A stretch of 64,000 nucleotides of DNA from JBFJKD01 sp041600415. Its GTDB lineage: Bacteria > Pseudomonadota > Gammaproteobacteria > Pseudomonadales > Porticoccaceae. The stretch lies in NCBI GenBank assembly GCA_041600415.1, contig JBFIKF010000002.1:310001-374000 (forward strand). The letters run 5' to 3'. The notes beneath the pieces are model-generated. The model was not told where the DNA came from, did no database searches, and was given only the letters and a program-made list of their open reading frames with translations. Positions 52,573-62,265 of this stretch are shown here, in pieces (the stretch's first letter is position 1; the number at the start of each line of letters is the position of its first letter). The position numbers were made by a program, and so were the translations under genes.

Positions 52573-53862
52573 TTACCGTGGTTTGCGCGGGGGTCGGGTG
52601 ACCAGCGTACAGGCTGCCGCCAGGCAGGTGAAAACTAGCAGGGCGATAAATGCGGCGTCGTAATTACCCGTTATATCCGCTGAATAACCTGTGGCGACCG
52701 GCACCATGCTGGCGATGATAATTTGCACTGGAAAAACAAAGCCATTAATACTGGCGAAAGCGATGGTACCAAAATAATTTGCAATCATGGTGGGCATCAT
52801 CACCAGCGTGCCGCCATAGGCCGCACCGAACATGGCACCGGCAAGTAACAGCAACGGCAGGTTTGGCGCTTGCCAGATAATGGCGAAGGCAATAAGGGCG
52901 GTGATCAGTAGGGTAAACATAATTAACCGAGGCTCCATTTGATCCCCCAGCCAGCCCACCGGGAAGCGTGCACAGGCACTGCCAGCGAGCATAAAACTGA
53001 GTACGCTGGCGGCCTCCATACTTTCGTATTGCAGATCGGTGAGATGCAGTACGCCGTGCACCACCAGCAAGTAAAGGGGCATCACGCCACCGAGGAAAAG
53101 CATAATAAGCAGCCACAGGGTTGGTGTGCCCAGGGCTTCTTTCAGGGTCCAGGTTTCCATGGTTTTGTATATTTTTGAGTTTGCATATTGTGCTTTTTTT
53201 GATTCATCGGTGTGGTTGATGCCATCGGAGTGTTGATTTCGATCGGACGGTTTATTGACTACAAACGCAGCCAGCACCATCGCGGCCAGCGCAAATACTG
53301 TGGCCCACAGCCAGGCAGTCCGCCAGCTATCGAAGGCCTGGATAATCCAGGTAAACAACGGTTGTGCAATAAAGCCACCGACGCCGGCAGCAGTCATTAC
53401 CAGCCCGATGGCGGTGGCGCGTCGATGCTCAAACCAGTGGGTGATGGTGGTCTGAATCGGAATGACCCCGGAAAAGGTAAACCCAAATGCCATCACCACA
53501 CCCCACATGAGCGTCCAGGTCAAAAGCGACATCGCCGCTATGGCGAGCAGCATACAGCCCAGGGTAAGCACCAAAATTCCCGCCATCATGGTGGCACGTG
53601 CGCCGTATCTATTGGTGGAGAACGCAGCCAGCGGCACAAATATTCCGTAGAGCAGGCCGTGGATGGTCTGGGCCCACGACGCGTCGCCGCGCTGCCAGTT
53701 CATGCTGATTACCATTTCGGGAAAAATGACATTGAACCCGTAATACACGAAACCGACGGCAAACATATATACGCCAAACAGCAGACCCGCGTTTTTCCAG
53801 CCAAAAAATTCACCTGATGCGCTGGCCATGGGGGAGGTGCTGGATGCCGGTGTATTTGACAT
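52573..53862 (-). CDS. MFS transporter (oxalate/formate-antiporter-like)
   Basis: A 429-residue, twelve-helix carrier of the major facilitator superfamily. The loops around helices 2-3 and 8-9 show FSTNRYGARATMMAG and the matching PVGWLGDQMEPRLIMF, the conserved motif-A-like positions. The central loop carries the Lys/Asp/Ser-rich stretch near residue 215. OFA-type and monocarboxylate-type MFS members have this shape. The substrate is not readable. AGGA stands ahead of the ATG at 53860-53862. Confidence 0.85.
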   Translation of the reverse strand: MSNTPASSTSPMASASGEFFGWKNAGLLFGVYMFAVGFVYYGFNVIFPEMVISMNWQRGDASWAQTIHGLLYGIFVPLAAFSTNRYGARATMMAGILVLTLGCMLLAIAAMSLLTWTLMWGVVMAFGFTFSGVIPIQTTITHWFEHRRATAIGLVMTAAGVGGFIAQPLFTWIIQAFDSWRTAWLWATVFALAAMVLAAFVVNKPSDRNQHSDGINHTDESKKAQYANSKIYKTMETWTLKEALGTPTLWLLIMLFLGGVMPLYLLVVHGVLHLTDLQYESMEAASVLSFMLAGSACARFPVGWLGDQMEPRLIMFTLLITALIAFAIIWQAPNLPLLLLAGAMFGAAYGGTLVMMPTMIANYFGTIAFASINGFVFPVQIIIASMVPVATGYSADITGNYDAAFIALLVFTCLAAACTLVTRPPRKPR

Positions 53863-54086
53863 AGTGAGGTGTCCTGCCATCCGGCCAAATTGCTACTTTT
53901 TGTCCGCGACCGGGACAGAGCAGGCTAACGCGAATGAGAGCACCTTGCTAGCGTTAGATGGTTTGCCAGGTTGGTTGTGAGGGGTTGCGGGCCCACGAAC
54001 AATGACAATTCACCCATGGCGCAGCGACACGATCAGCAAAACACAAGTTCGTCTATACTCACTCCTTTTCTCAAGCATTAGTCCAC

Positions 54087-54629
54087 ATGGCAAATTCACT
54101 ACAGGATCAATTACAGAAATCCGGCCTGATTGACGCCAAAAAAGCCAAACAGGTGACCAAAGAGCGGAATAAACAGAACAGGGCACAACGCCGCGGACAG
54201 CAGCCAACAACCGACGATCAAACACAGGCACTGGCCCAGGCTGCAAAAGCCGAAAAAATCGCCAACGATCGGCGCCTTAATCAGGAGAAAAATGAACGCG
54301 CGCAGCGTAAAGCGTTGGCCGCGCAGATTAAGCAACTAATAGATATGAACACCATTGCGGCCGCCGGAGACCAGGCGTTCAATTTTACCGACGGTAAACA
54401 CATCAAACGGATGTACGTCGACAAAGCACAGGCCGGACGGTTAAGTGCCGGCGTGTTCGCCATTGTCAAACAGGGGGATAAATACGTCCTCGTCCCTGCT
54501 ACCGTCGCGGACAAAATTGCCGAACGCGATCAAGGCAGAGTGATATTTAGTGCGGAAAAAGCCCACGACAGTGTTGCCGAAGACGACCCGTATGCGGACT
54601 ATCAGATTCCTGATGATCTGATGTGGTAG
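54087..54629 (+). CDS. DUF2058 family nucleoid-type protein
   Basis: A 180-residue protein with a charged, helical N-terminal half (LIDAKKAKQVTKERNKQNRAQRRG, rich in Lys, Arg and Gln) and a compact C-terminal domain (NTIAAAGDQAFNFTDGKHIKRMYV). DUF2058 is widespread in gammaproteobacteria and is thought to associate with nucleic acid; no reaction is known. It is probably cytoplasmic, with no signal peptide. The start ATG is clear. Two identical short repeats follow its stop. Confidence 0.85.
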   Translation: MANSLQDQLQKSGLIDAKKAKQVTKERNKQNRAQRRGQQPTTDDQTQALAQAAKAEKIANDRRLNQEKNERAQRKALAAQIKQLIDMNTIAAAGDQAFNFTDGKHIKRMYVDKAQAGRLSAGVFAIVKQGDKYVLVPATVADKIAERDQGRVIFSAEKAHDSVAEDDPYADYQIPDDLMW

Positions 54630-54643
54630 TTGGCGTGGGCAAG

Positions 54644-54673
54644 AAGTCGGCCCGCGTGAAAAGTCGGCCCGCG
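54644..54673 (+). repeat. Two copies of a 13-base unit
   Basis: AAGTCGGCCCGCG occurs at 54644-54656 and again at 54661-54673, 17 bases apart, in the non-coding gap after the DUF2058 gene. No dyad or coding role is seen. Confidence 0.7.
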
Positions 54674-54767
54674 CAAAAATATGTCCGGGATACGCCACGC
54701 AACCGCCACCAGCTCCACGACCAACAGCAATACACCTAACTTACGTACATAAAAGAGGGTTAAGCAA

Positions 54768-55202
54768 ATGTCAGATAACGCCATTTTCGTTCCGTTCTTT
54801 GGGTTAATGCTGCTCACGATGGTGGTGTGGGTGTTTATGTATATTCGCCGCCTGACCTGGATCAGTGTTAACAGCCCCGATCCCCAGTCGATCTCAACCC
54901 CGGAGAAACTTAATCAGGTGCTACCGGAAGCGGTTAACTACCCGTCCAACAACTTAAAAAACCTGTTCGAGTTGCCCGTGTTGTTTTATGCCCTGTGCCT
55001 GTATCTGGCGGCGGTCGCGCAGGTGGACTCACTGTATGTGTATAGCGCCTATGGCTACCTGGCGCTGCGGGTCGTGCATAGCGCGGTGCACTGCACGGTT
55101 AATCTCGTGCTGTTACGTTTCGGGTTATATGTCACCTCCTCCCTGATTCTGTGGCTAATGATTGGTCGCGCCACCTATATTGCGTTAACTGGCCCGGCCT
55201 GA
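54768..55202 (+). CDS. MAPEG family membrane protein
   Basis: A 144-residue protein with four hydrophobic helices and the characteristic helix-2 segment YPSNNLKNLFELPVLFYALC. MAPEG members are glutathione- or eicosanoid-type membrane enzymes; in bacteria most are uncharacterised. Helices lie near residues 8-24, 62-84, 90-108 and 113-138. It stands 165 bases ahead of the Baeyer-Villiger monooxygenase gene. Confidence 0.85.
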   Translation: MSDNAIFVPFFGLMLLTMVVWVFMYIRRLTWISVNSPDPQSISTPEKLNQVLPEAVNYPSNNLKNLFELPVLFYALCLYLAAVAQVDSLYVYSAYGYLALRVVHSAVHCTVNLVLLRFGLYVTSSLILWLMIGRATYIALTGPA

Positions 55203-55367
55203 ATCAGCCTTAACGACCTGTTGCGCGCCGGGCGTTGCGCGGTGGGGCCTGGCCTCAGGTGCAAAACGCATTATTTATGGTCACCCGCATAAACAAGGTT
55301 AACGGGGCGCGGAATCCGGCTATAATTAACTACCCCATAGTAATGTAACGAACCTTCAGGTAAATAA

Positions 55368-57020
55368 ATGTCAAATGCTGTCCTGAAATCAGCTAAGCAA
55401 ACTCTCGATGCAATCATCGTCGGCACCGGTATGGCGGGTATGTATATGCTGCACCGCCTACGCCAACAGGGTTTGCGCGTACAGGCTATCGAGGCTGGCT
55501 CCGGAGTGGGCGGCGCCTGGTACTGGAACCGTTATCCGGGCTGTCGCTGCGATGTGCCCAGCATTGAATACTCGTTCTCTTTTAGCGACGAACTGCAACA
55601 GGAGTGGGACTGGACCGAGGCCATGGCCAGTCAGCCGGAGCTGGAACGCTATCTCAATCATGTGGCGGATCGCTTCGATTTACGTCGCGATATCAAGTTT
55701 GATACCCGGGCGACCTCTGCAATTTACGACGCCGACCGCAACCTGTGGACGGTGGGTACCGATCAGGGCGACACCTTTAACGCCACTTACTGCATTATGG
55801 CTACCGGCTGCCTGACGGTGCCCAATTTCCCCGACATTAGAGGGGCGGATACCTTCAAGGGCGAGGTTTACCACACCGCCCTGTGGCCCAATCGGGAAGT
55901 GGACTTTCGGGGCAAACGGGTGGCTGTAATCGGTTCCGGCTCCTCCGGGGTACAGACCATTCCGGCCATCGCCGCCACCGCCAAACAGGTGATCGCGTTC
56001 CAACGCAGTCCGGTCTACACTTTTCCGGCGCAGAACCGCCCTATGAAACCCGAGTTTCTGGCGCAGGCAAAAGCCGATTATCCCTATATCCGCGCAAGGC
56101 AGCGCAATTCTGAACTGGGACTGGCCTACTACAACGGCCCCAAAAAGGCGCCCACCGAAGACAAACCGAAAAGGCCCAGTAAAAATATTCTCGATATTAC
56201 CCCGGAACAACGGCGGCAGGAAATCAGGGACTTCGGCTTTAACGTCCTGTCAATGTATGCCGATGTGTACACCAGCACTGAAGCCAACGATATCGCCTGC
56301 GACCTATACCGGGAAGTTATCAAAGAAATGGTGCACGATCCGGACACGGCGGAAGGCCTGTCGCCACGGGATTACCCGTTAGGTTGCAAGCGACCGGTCA
56401 TTGATACCGCGTATTACGAAACCTTCAACCAGGACCACGTAGCACTGGTTGATTTGCGTAAAGGCGGCATCGAAGAAATCACCCCCACGGGCCTGCGCAC
56501 CGCCAATGCCAACTACGAATTCGATATTCTGGTGTACGCCACCGGGTTCGACGCCATGACCGGGGGTCTGAAAAAAATCGATATTCGCGGCCGCGACGGG
56601 CTGAAACTGGTCGACAAATGGGCCCATGGACCGCGTATGTATCTGGGCCTGCAAAGCGCCGGGTTCCCCAACTTCTTTACCATCACCGGACCCGGCAGTC
56701 CGTCGGTATTAAGTAATGTGATCCATTCCATTGAGCAACACGTGGAGTGGATTGGCGATTGCATCGCTTACCTGCAAGCTAACCGTATCAAAACCATTGA
56801 ACCGCAGGTGGAAGCGGAAGATGCCTGGATAGAGCACGTTAACGATGTGGCAAAAGGCACCATGCTGACCGCGCCGACCTGTAACTCCTGGTATCTGGGC
56901 ACCAACATCCCCGGTAAAACCCGAATTTTTATGCCCTATGTCGCGGGCACGAAAACTTACCGCCAAAAGTGCGAGGCCGTGGTGGCCAACGGTTACGAGG
57001 GGTTTGAATTATCCTGCTAA
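55368..57020 (+). CDS. Type I Baeyer-Villiger monooxygenase
   Basis: A 550-residue FAD- and NADPH-dependent enzyme related to cyclohexanone and phenylacetone monooxygenases. GTGMAGMYM (FAD site) is near residue 17, the type I fingerprint FKGEVYHTALWP near 163 (FxGxxxHxxxWP), and the second Rossmann motif GSGSSGVQ near 186. Further typical marks are YPGCRCDVPSIEYSFSF near 61 and LYATGFDAMTGG near 397. It probably converts a cyclic or aryl ketone to a lactone or ester. No gene nearby gives the substrate. It is complete and of normal length. Confidence 0.93.
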   Translation: MSNAVLKSAKQTLDAIIVGTGMAGMYMLHRLRQQGLRVQAIEAGSGVGGAWYWNRYPGCRCDVPSIEYSFSFSDELQQEWDWTEAMASQPELERYLNHVADRFDLRRDIKFDTRATSAIYDADRNLWTVGTDQGDTFNATYCIMATGCLTVPNFPDIRGADTFKGEVYHTALWPNREVDFRGKRVAVIGSGSSGVQTIPAIAATAKQVIAFQRSPVYTFPAQNRPMKPEFLAQAKADYPYIRARQRNSELGLAYYNGPKKAPTEDKPKRPSKNILDITPEQRRQEIRDFGFNVLSMYADVYTSTEANDIACDLYREVIKEMVHDPDTAEGLSPRDYPLGCKRPVIDTAYYETFNQDHVALVDLRKGGIEEITPTGLRTANANYEFDILVYATGFDAMTGGLKKIDIRGRDGLKLVDKWAHGPRMYLGLQSAGFPNFFTITGPGSPSVLSNVIHSIEQHVEWIGDCIAYLQANRIKTIEPQVEAEDAWIEHVNDVAKGTMLTAPTCNSWYLGTNIPGKTRIFMPYVAGTKTYRQKCEAVVANGYEGFELSC

Positions 57021-57380
57021 ACCTTGCTGGCGATACGCCTCTGCTGCGGATCTGAATCGGGGTCGACTCGATCCCGATGCCAATCAAGGTGGCGTCAGGG
57101 CTGTTGCCAACCTGGAGATGATCGAAACATTACTTGACTATTGACTACAGAAAACTATCGCAACCGAATAAAATATATAGGTATTTTTACCCTGAAAAGC
57201 CCCGTTGATCGGCACTCGAACCCCGTTTGTCCGACATTCCTTCTTTCCCGTCACCCATTCTCCTACCCTAGCTCAGGTTTTCGACTCTTGCTTTGAATGA
57301 TTGAGAGAGCCGTTAGAGGCACTCCTGATTGAATCACGGCCTGACTTTCATATACCTATAGCAAAAGAAGGATTTGTCGG
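57021..57380. other. Gene-free stretch before the GGDEF/EAL gene
   Basis: No gene is supported. A near-perfect 23-base dyad lies at 57055-57077 (ATCGGGGTCGA-C-TCGATCCCGAT, one mismatch); no U-run follows. The rest is AT-rich near 57160 and then moderate. Confidence 0.4.
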
Positions 57381-59744
57381 GTGCTACCCATAACAAAATA
57401 TTTTGATCGGGTATCAGTCGCCCCGATACGCAGCACTAACCCTCAGCTTCACCCGGATGTGGTGGCGCTGCTTTACAGCGCGACCCCGGTGGTTGTAATC
57501 GCCACCCTGGTCAATGGCGTGATTCTGGCGGCTGTGTTATGGCCCTACGTGAATCCCGTTGCGGCCGGTATCTGGCTAACGCTGATTGTCTTAAACGCCG
57601 CGGCCCGCGTTGGTCTGCACATGCACTTTCGGAAAAATCCCGGCGAGTTGGACAACGGGAGGCGATGGGATACCTATTTATTGATTAACGTGCTGGTCGC
57701 CGGGTTAATCTGGGGCAGCCTGCCCTACGTGCTGTACCCTGCCACCAGCCTCCCCCATCTGACGTTTATTGCCTTTGTACTTGGCGGTATGTGTGCGGGT
57801 GCGGTCAGTGTGTATGCGGCGCAACTGCGAGTGTTTTTTGCGTTCCTGTTGCCCGCGCTGCTTCCCCTGATTGTACGCCTGTCAACCATGGACGCGGAAG
57901 TCCACCAATCTTTGGCGCTGATGGTCACCTTGTTTATGGTAATGATCTCGGTAACTGGCTGGCGCACACACCGGTCAATTATCGATTTTCTGACCGTACG
58001 TCAGGCCCACCGCCTGGCGGAAAAAAATCTGCGTCTTGCCGACAGCGCTTTTGAAACACATGACGGCATACTAATTACTGATGCCGATGGTAAAATTCTG
58101 CGCGCTAATCGCGCCATGCACACCATCAGCGGTTATTCCCACAAGGAGCTGAATGGGCGTAAACCCCTGTTTTTTGCCAGCGATGTCCACGCCGGAAAAA
58201 CTACGGAGCTGCAATCTGCCCTTGCACTAGACGGCCGCTGGCGGGGCGAAATTCTCGATCGGCGCAAAAATGGCGAAAGTTTTCCCCTCGACGTGTCGCT
58301 CTCTGCGATCACCGATGAAAATGGATATATTACCCATTACGTAGCCCACTGCCGGGATCTCACCAACCATAAACGCAACGAGGAACGCATTTTATTTCAC
58401 GCCCACTACGACTCTCTTACCGAGTTGCCCAACCGTCGACTAATGCTCGACCGCCTGCAACAGGAACTGGCTCGCGCTCAGCGTCACCATCACAGGGGCG
58501 CTGTATTATTTATCAACCTGGATCGCTTCAAGTCCGTTAACGGCTTGCTCGGCCACGCCATGGGAGACGCGCTACTCAAACAGGTCGCAAATCGTTTGCT
58601 GCACGCCATACGCGCGGAGGACTCTACCGCCAGGGTGGCGGGAGATGAATTTGTGGTTGTCCTGTCGGAACTGGCCGACGAAATCGGCCCCGCAGCGCAA
58701 CAGGCGCGCATTATTGCGCAAAAAATTAGTGGTGCACTATCCAGACCCTATCAGCTTGGCGGTCAAAAACTACATTGCGCGGCATCCATAGGCATTGTGT
58801 TATTTCCGTGTACGGAGCAGACCAGCGACGCTGAAGAATTGTTGCGCCAGGCGGATACCGCCATGTATCGTGCCAAACAGTCCGGTACCAGCATGATTGA
58901 ATTTTACGAACCGGGCATGCAAACGTTGACACAAAATTTTCTCGCACTGGAAAACGATTTACGTGGCGCACTGGAACGCCGGGAACTGGCCTTACATTAC
59001 CAGCCGCTGGTCGACTCTTCGGGCGCCATTATCGGCGCGGAAGCCCTGCTTCGCTGGCATCATCCCCTCCGTGGACTCATATCACCCGCGGACTTTATTC
59101 CTGTGGCCGAGGAAACCGGACTCATTCTGCCAATCGGCCAATGGGTGCTGAATAGCGCCTGTGTCCAGTTGGCAAAATGGCAGACGGCGAAGCCCAACAG
59201 ACAAACGTTTACCATGGCGGTTAACGTCAGTCCCCGCCAGTTCCGTCAGGAAAATTTTGTGACGTCGGTCCTCGGTGCGATTTCTCAGAGCGGAATCACG
59301 CCCCGGTCCCTCACGCTGGAACTGACTGAAAACATGCTGATAGACGATATTCAGGAAACCGCAGAAAAAATGCGCACGCTGTCCAGCAACGGTGTCCAGC
59401 TCGCCATTGACGATTTTGGGACCGGTTATTCTTCGTTGCGCTACCTTAAAAATTTGCCTCTCAATGTTCTCAAAATCGACCAATCCTTTATTCGCGATAT
59501 CACCACCGATAGCGGCAGCGCCGCTATCGTTATGTCAGTTATTTCCATGGCAAAACATCTTGGCTTAAAGGTTGTCGCCGAGGGTGTCGAATCCGTGGCT
59601 GAACTCGACCTGCTCAAACAGCATGGCTGCCAACTCTACCAGGGGTATTACTTCGGCCGTCCGGTTGCGGCGGATAAATTTGGCGAACTGCTATCCGATC
59701 CCAGCGATCAGGACAATATCAGGGGGGCACCCGTCTCCGCCTGA
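57381..59744 (+). CDS. Membrane PAS-GGDEF-EAL signalling protein
   Basis: A 787-residue cyclic-di-GMP enzyme. About five helices fill the first 200 residues. A PAS domain follows (about 215-330; ADGKILRANRAMHTISGYS). The GGDEF domain (about 340-500) carries RVAGDEFVVVL, where Ala replaces the first Gly of GGDEF, a variant seen in active enzymes. The EAL domain (about 520-775) has GAEALLRWHHP, NVSPRQFR, ELTENML, IDDFGTGYSSL and the KIDQSFI catalytic lysine region, so phosphodiesterase activity is expected. The start is GTG with AAGGA nine bases ahead. Confidence 0.92.
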   Translation: MLPITKYFDRVSVAPIRSTNPQLHPDVVALLYSATPVVVIATLVNGVILAAVLWPYVNPVAAGIWLTLIVLNAAARVGLHMHFRKNPGELDNGRRWDTYLLINVLVAGLIWGSLPYVLYPATSLPHLTFIAFVLGGMCAGAVSVYAAQLRVFFAFLLPALLPLIVRLSTMDAEVHQSLALMVTLFMVMISVTGWRTHRSIIDFLTVRQAHRLAEKNLRLADSAFETHDGILITDADGKILRANRAMHTISGYSHKELNGRKPLFFASDVHAGKTTELQSALALDGRWRGEILDRRKNGESFPLDVSLSAITDENGYITHYVAHCRDLTNHKRNEERILFHAHYDSLTELPNRRLMLDRLQQELARAQRHHHRGAVLFINLDRFKSVNGLLGHAMGDALLKQVANRLLHAIRAEDSTARVAGDEFVVVLSELADEIGPAAQQARIIAQKISGALSRPYQLGGQKLHCAASIGIVLFPCTEQTSDAEELLRQADTAMYRAKQSGTSMIEFYEPGMQTLTQNFLALENDLRGALERRELALHYQPLVDSSGAIIGAEALLRWHHPLRGLISPADFIPVAEETGLILPIGQWVLNSACVQLAKWQTAKPNRQTFTMAVNVSPRQFRQENFVTSVLGAISQSGITPRSLTLELTENMLIDDIQETAEKMRTLSSNGVQLAIDDFGTGYSSLRYLKNLPLNVLKIDQSFIRDITTDSGSAAIVMSVISMAKHLGLKVVAEGVESVAELDLLKQHGCQLYQGYYFGRPVAADKFGELLSDPSDQDNIRGAPVSA

Positions 59745-60017
59745 CAAAACCTCTTGCATAAAAGTATCGCAGGGGGCACTCCTGTCAGCGGCGACGGCAC
59801 AAAACGATGTGCGTCCGATCACCAACCAATCGAGTAAAATTCAGGAAATTTGTCACAAATTCGGTAGGCAACTCCGTGCAACGACGCCAACTCTTACATC
59901 ACACTGTTCACATTGGCTTTTTTTGACTATCATCCTGCTCACGGCTAATCTTTGGCAAATATCCTGAACTGCGTCCAACCTTGTTGAAGTGGCCAATCTC
60001 AGGGGTGACAAAAACAG

Positions 60018-60695
60018 ATGATGCGGGTTTTATTATCAGTCGCCATAACAATACTTCTGGTATCGACACCGGTCGACTTCGCGTACGCAGAAAATATCTA
60101 TACATTCAGCGACGAAGATGGCAATGTCCTGTTTACCAATATTGTGAGCGGCAATAAAAAACCCCGTGGGGCCAAATTTCGTCGTTACGAACACCTCGAA
60201 GAAGTCACCTGGTTTCCGGACACCAATGTACATAAATATCAGAATTGGGGTGACGATGCTTTTGCCGTCAGTGCTCGTTTCGCAAAGCGACGGGACGCCT
60301 ATGATCAGCTGATATTAAGCGAATCCCGTAACAACAACATCGACAAAGGTCTTGTTAAAGCTGTGATTCATACCGAGTCAGGGTTCAATCCCAACGCGCT
60401 TTCCAAACCCGGCGCCCAGGGTCTTATGCAGCTGATGCCTGCCACCGCCGCCCGCTACGATGTAGATAATGCTTTTGACCCACTGGAAAATATTCGTGCC
60501 GGATCCCGTCATTTGAAGTACTTGATGGATCGCTATCGCAATCTCGAACTGGCGTTGGCCGCCTACAATGCCGGCGAAAGCAACGTTGAAAAATATGGTG
60601 GCATTCCTCCGTTTGCAGAAACTCAGGATTACGTTAAACGGGTGTTACACCGCTACAACAAATTTTACAAATCTTCATTGGCGGTAGTACAGTAA
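60018..60695 (+). CDS. SLT-type lytic transglycosylase
   Basis: A 225-residue periplasmic enzyme that cleaves peptidoglycan at the glycosidic bond. A signal peptide (about 24 residues, ending FAYA) precedes a DUF4124-like segment (NIYTFSDEDGNVLFTN) and the transglycosylase domain: catalytic Glu in AVIHTESGFNP near residue 118, then GAQGLMQLMP near 134 and LALAAYNAGESNVEKYGG near 188. The ATG at 60018 has a second ATG at 60021. It is the first of three genes with likely envelope roles. Confidence 0.92.
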   Translation: MMRVLLSVAITILLVSTPVDFAYAENIYTFSDEDGNVLFTNIVSGNKKPRGAKFRRYEHLEEVTWFPDTNVHKYQNWGDDAFAVSARFAKRRDAYDQLILSESRNNNIDKGLVKAVIHTESGFNPNALSKPGAQGLMQLMPATAARYDVDNAFDPLENIRAGSRHLKYLMDRYRNLELALAAYNAGESNVEKYGGIPPFAETQDYVKRVLHRYNKFYKSSLAVVQ

Positions 60696-60839
60696 GAGCT
60701 ACTCCGCCCGATGGATATCCCGTACAATCGGTGAGTCGTACGGAGGCCAGCCGCCCATCGAGCCCCGATCGTAATAGCAATTTCAAAATACCCTTTTCGG
60801 CCCTTACGAGCTAACGCGTCATATTCAAGGAGATATACC

Positions 60840-61229
60840 ATGAACAAAACACAAACTATTTTCAGAAAAATGGGCCTGGCTTGGCTCCTGGTTAGTTTTG
60901 CCAGCGCCGTCATGGTGCAACCCGCATTTGCTGCCGTGCTTTCCACTCAGGACTTGATCGCTATGGAACAGCAAACGTCGGCGGTCAATGCTCTTGGACA
61001 GGCTCTAGCCAGAGAAGACGTGCGTGCGCAGTTGCTGGATATGGGTGTCAGTCCGGATGAAGTCCAGGCACGTATTGCCGTACTTAGCCCAGCAGAACTT
61101 GCCAGCTTGAATCAACAGATCGCTGACTTGCCAGCGGGTTCGGGTGCCGTCGGTGTACTGGGCGTAGTGTTTCTCGTGCTGTTGGTACTTGAACTGTTGG
61201 GCGTTACGGACGTGTTCAAAGCCATTTGA
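60840..61229 (+). CDS. PA2779-family membrane protein
   Basis: A 129-residue secreted or anchored protein with a signal peptide (about residues 1-31, ending AFA), a helical domain with the PSPDEVQARIAVLSPAEL-type pattern (seen as VSPDEVQARIAVLSPAEL), and a C-terminal hydrophobic helix (about 103-121). Homologues are named after Pseudomonas PA2779 and lie beside PA2778; no function is known. AAGGAGA stands about seven bases before the ATG. Its TGA overlaps the next gene's TTG. Confidence 0.85.
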   Translation: MNKTQTIFRKMGLAWLLVSFASAVMVQPAFAAVLSTQDLIAMEQQTSAVNALGQALAREDVRAQLLDMGVSPDEVQARIAVLSPAELASLNQQIADLPAGSGAVGVLGVVFLVLLVLELLGVTDVFKAI

Positions 61230-62224
61230 TTGTTCACCGCCAACCGTTCTCGCTATGTTCACTCGCACTGTTAGTGGTGTCTCTGGCCGGCTGTGTCGGC
61301 GGCCAGAGCAATCTTTCTACAGCACTACGGAACAACGATTCCCGTCCACCTGTAATCGAATTGTCCGCAACACCCTTTTTCCCTCAGGAAGATTATCAGT
61401 GTGGTCCCGCCGCACTGGCAACTGTATTGGGAGTCAGCGGGGTGAACGTTACGCCCGCCGAACTGACCCCCAAGGTTTATCTACCCGAACGCAAAGGTAG
61501 CTTACAACTGGAGTTAAGCGCTGCGACGCGGCGCTATGCACGCATTCCCTACCCGGTCGCACCTTCATTGGCCGCGTTACTTCGGGAATTGCAAGGTGGG
61601 CACCCAGTGCTGGTACTACAAAATCTCGGGGTTTCCTGGCTGCCGCGCTGGCACTATGCCGTGGTAATCGGGTACGCCGAAGATCGCGATCAGATTATTC
61701 TGCGCTCCGGCACCACGGCGCGCAAAGAAATGGCCACAAAGTTATTCATGCGCACCTGGCGGCGCGCCGAGTATTGGGGATTAGTGGTACTAAAGCCCGG
61801 TGAATTGCCCGTCGATACACAACCAGAGCACTATCTCGAAGCGGTGTCTAATCTTGAGATGAGCGGTGCGTACAGGGAATCCCTGTTGGCTTATCAGGCG
61901 GCGCTGAGCCGCTGGCCAGGCAATTTTTGGGCGCGGTTCGGAGTAGCTAATAGTTATCTCGGACTGGGTCACCACAACGCGGCTGAACTGCATCTGCGGG
62001 AATTGCTTGTCGACTATCCACAACATCCAGCGGTGCTGAACAATCTCGCCGAAGTACTGGCCCGCCGGGGCTGTTTGAGTAAGGCCGTTAACGCCGTGCG
62101 ACAGGGATTATCCGCGCCCCATTTAACACCACCTGTGCGTAGCGTGCTGGAGGAAACTCAACGTGAAATCACACAGTTGCAAGCGTTGTGCGAGAGAGAG
62201 AATAAATGCGAATGTAATCGATAA
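61226..62224 (+). CDS. PA2778-family cysteine peptidase with TPR repeats
   Basis: A 332-residue lipoprotein. The lipobox LVVSLAGC is near residues 15-22. A C39-like papain-fold peptidase domain follows, with Cys58 in the nucleophile motif YQCGPAALATVL and the catalytic His in WHYAVVIGY near 142. The C-terminal third is a TPR array (NLEMSGAYRESLLAYQAAL, then NNLAEVLARRGCLSKAV). C39 peptidases usually cut leader peptides; a role with the PA2779-type neighbour is inference. The TTG start 61226-61228 overlaps the previous TGA. Confidence 0.85.
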   Translation: MIVHRQPFSLCSLALLVVSLAGCVGGQSNLSTALRNNDSRPPVIELSATPFFPQEDYQCGPAALATVLGVSGVNVTPAELTPKVYLPERKGSLQLELSAATRRYARIPYPVAPSLAALLRELQGGHPVLVLQNLGVSWLPRWHYAVVIGYAEDRDQIILRSGTTARKEMATKLFMRTWRRAEYWGLVVLKPGELPVDTQPEHYLEAVSNLEMSGAYRESLLAYQAALSRWPGNFWARFGVANSYLGLGHHNAAELHLRELLVDYPQHPAVLNNLAEVLARRGCLSKAVNAVRQGLSAPHLTPPVRSVLEETQREITQLQALCERENKCECNR

Positions 62225-62265
62225 ATTGGTGACGGGAAATCTTATCAAAGGCTCAGTCTGAGTAA

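Noticed and set aside
57055..57077. tRNA T-arm-like hairpin
   Set aside because: The loop lacks TTC and the surrounding sequence gives no acceptor, D or anticodon arm; it is only a dyad.
58636..58656. Inactive diguanylate cyclase because of AGDEF in place of GGDEF
   Set aside because: AGDEF occurs in active enzymes, so loss of activity cannot be concluded from this change alone.
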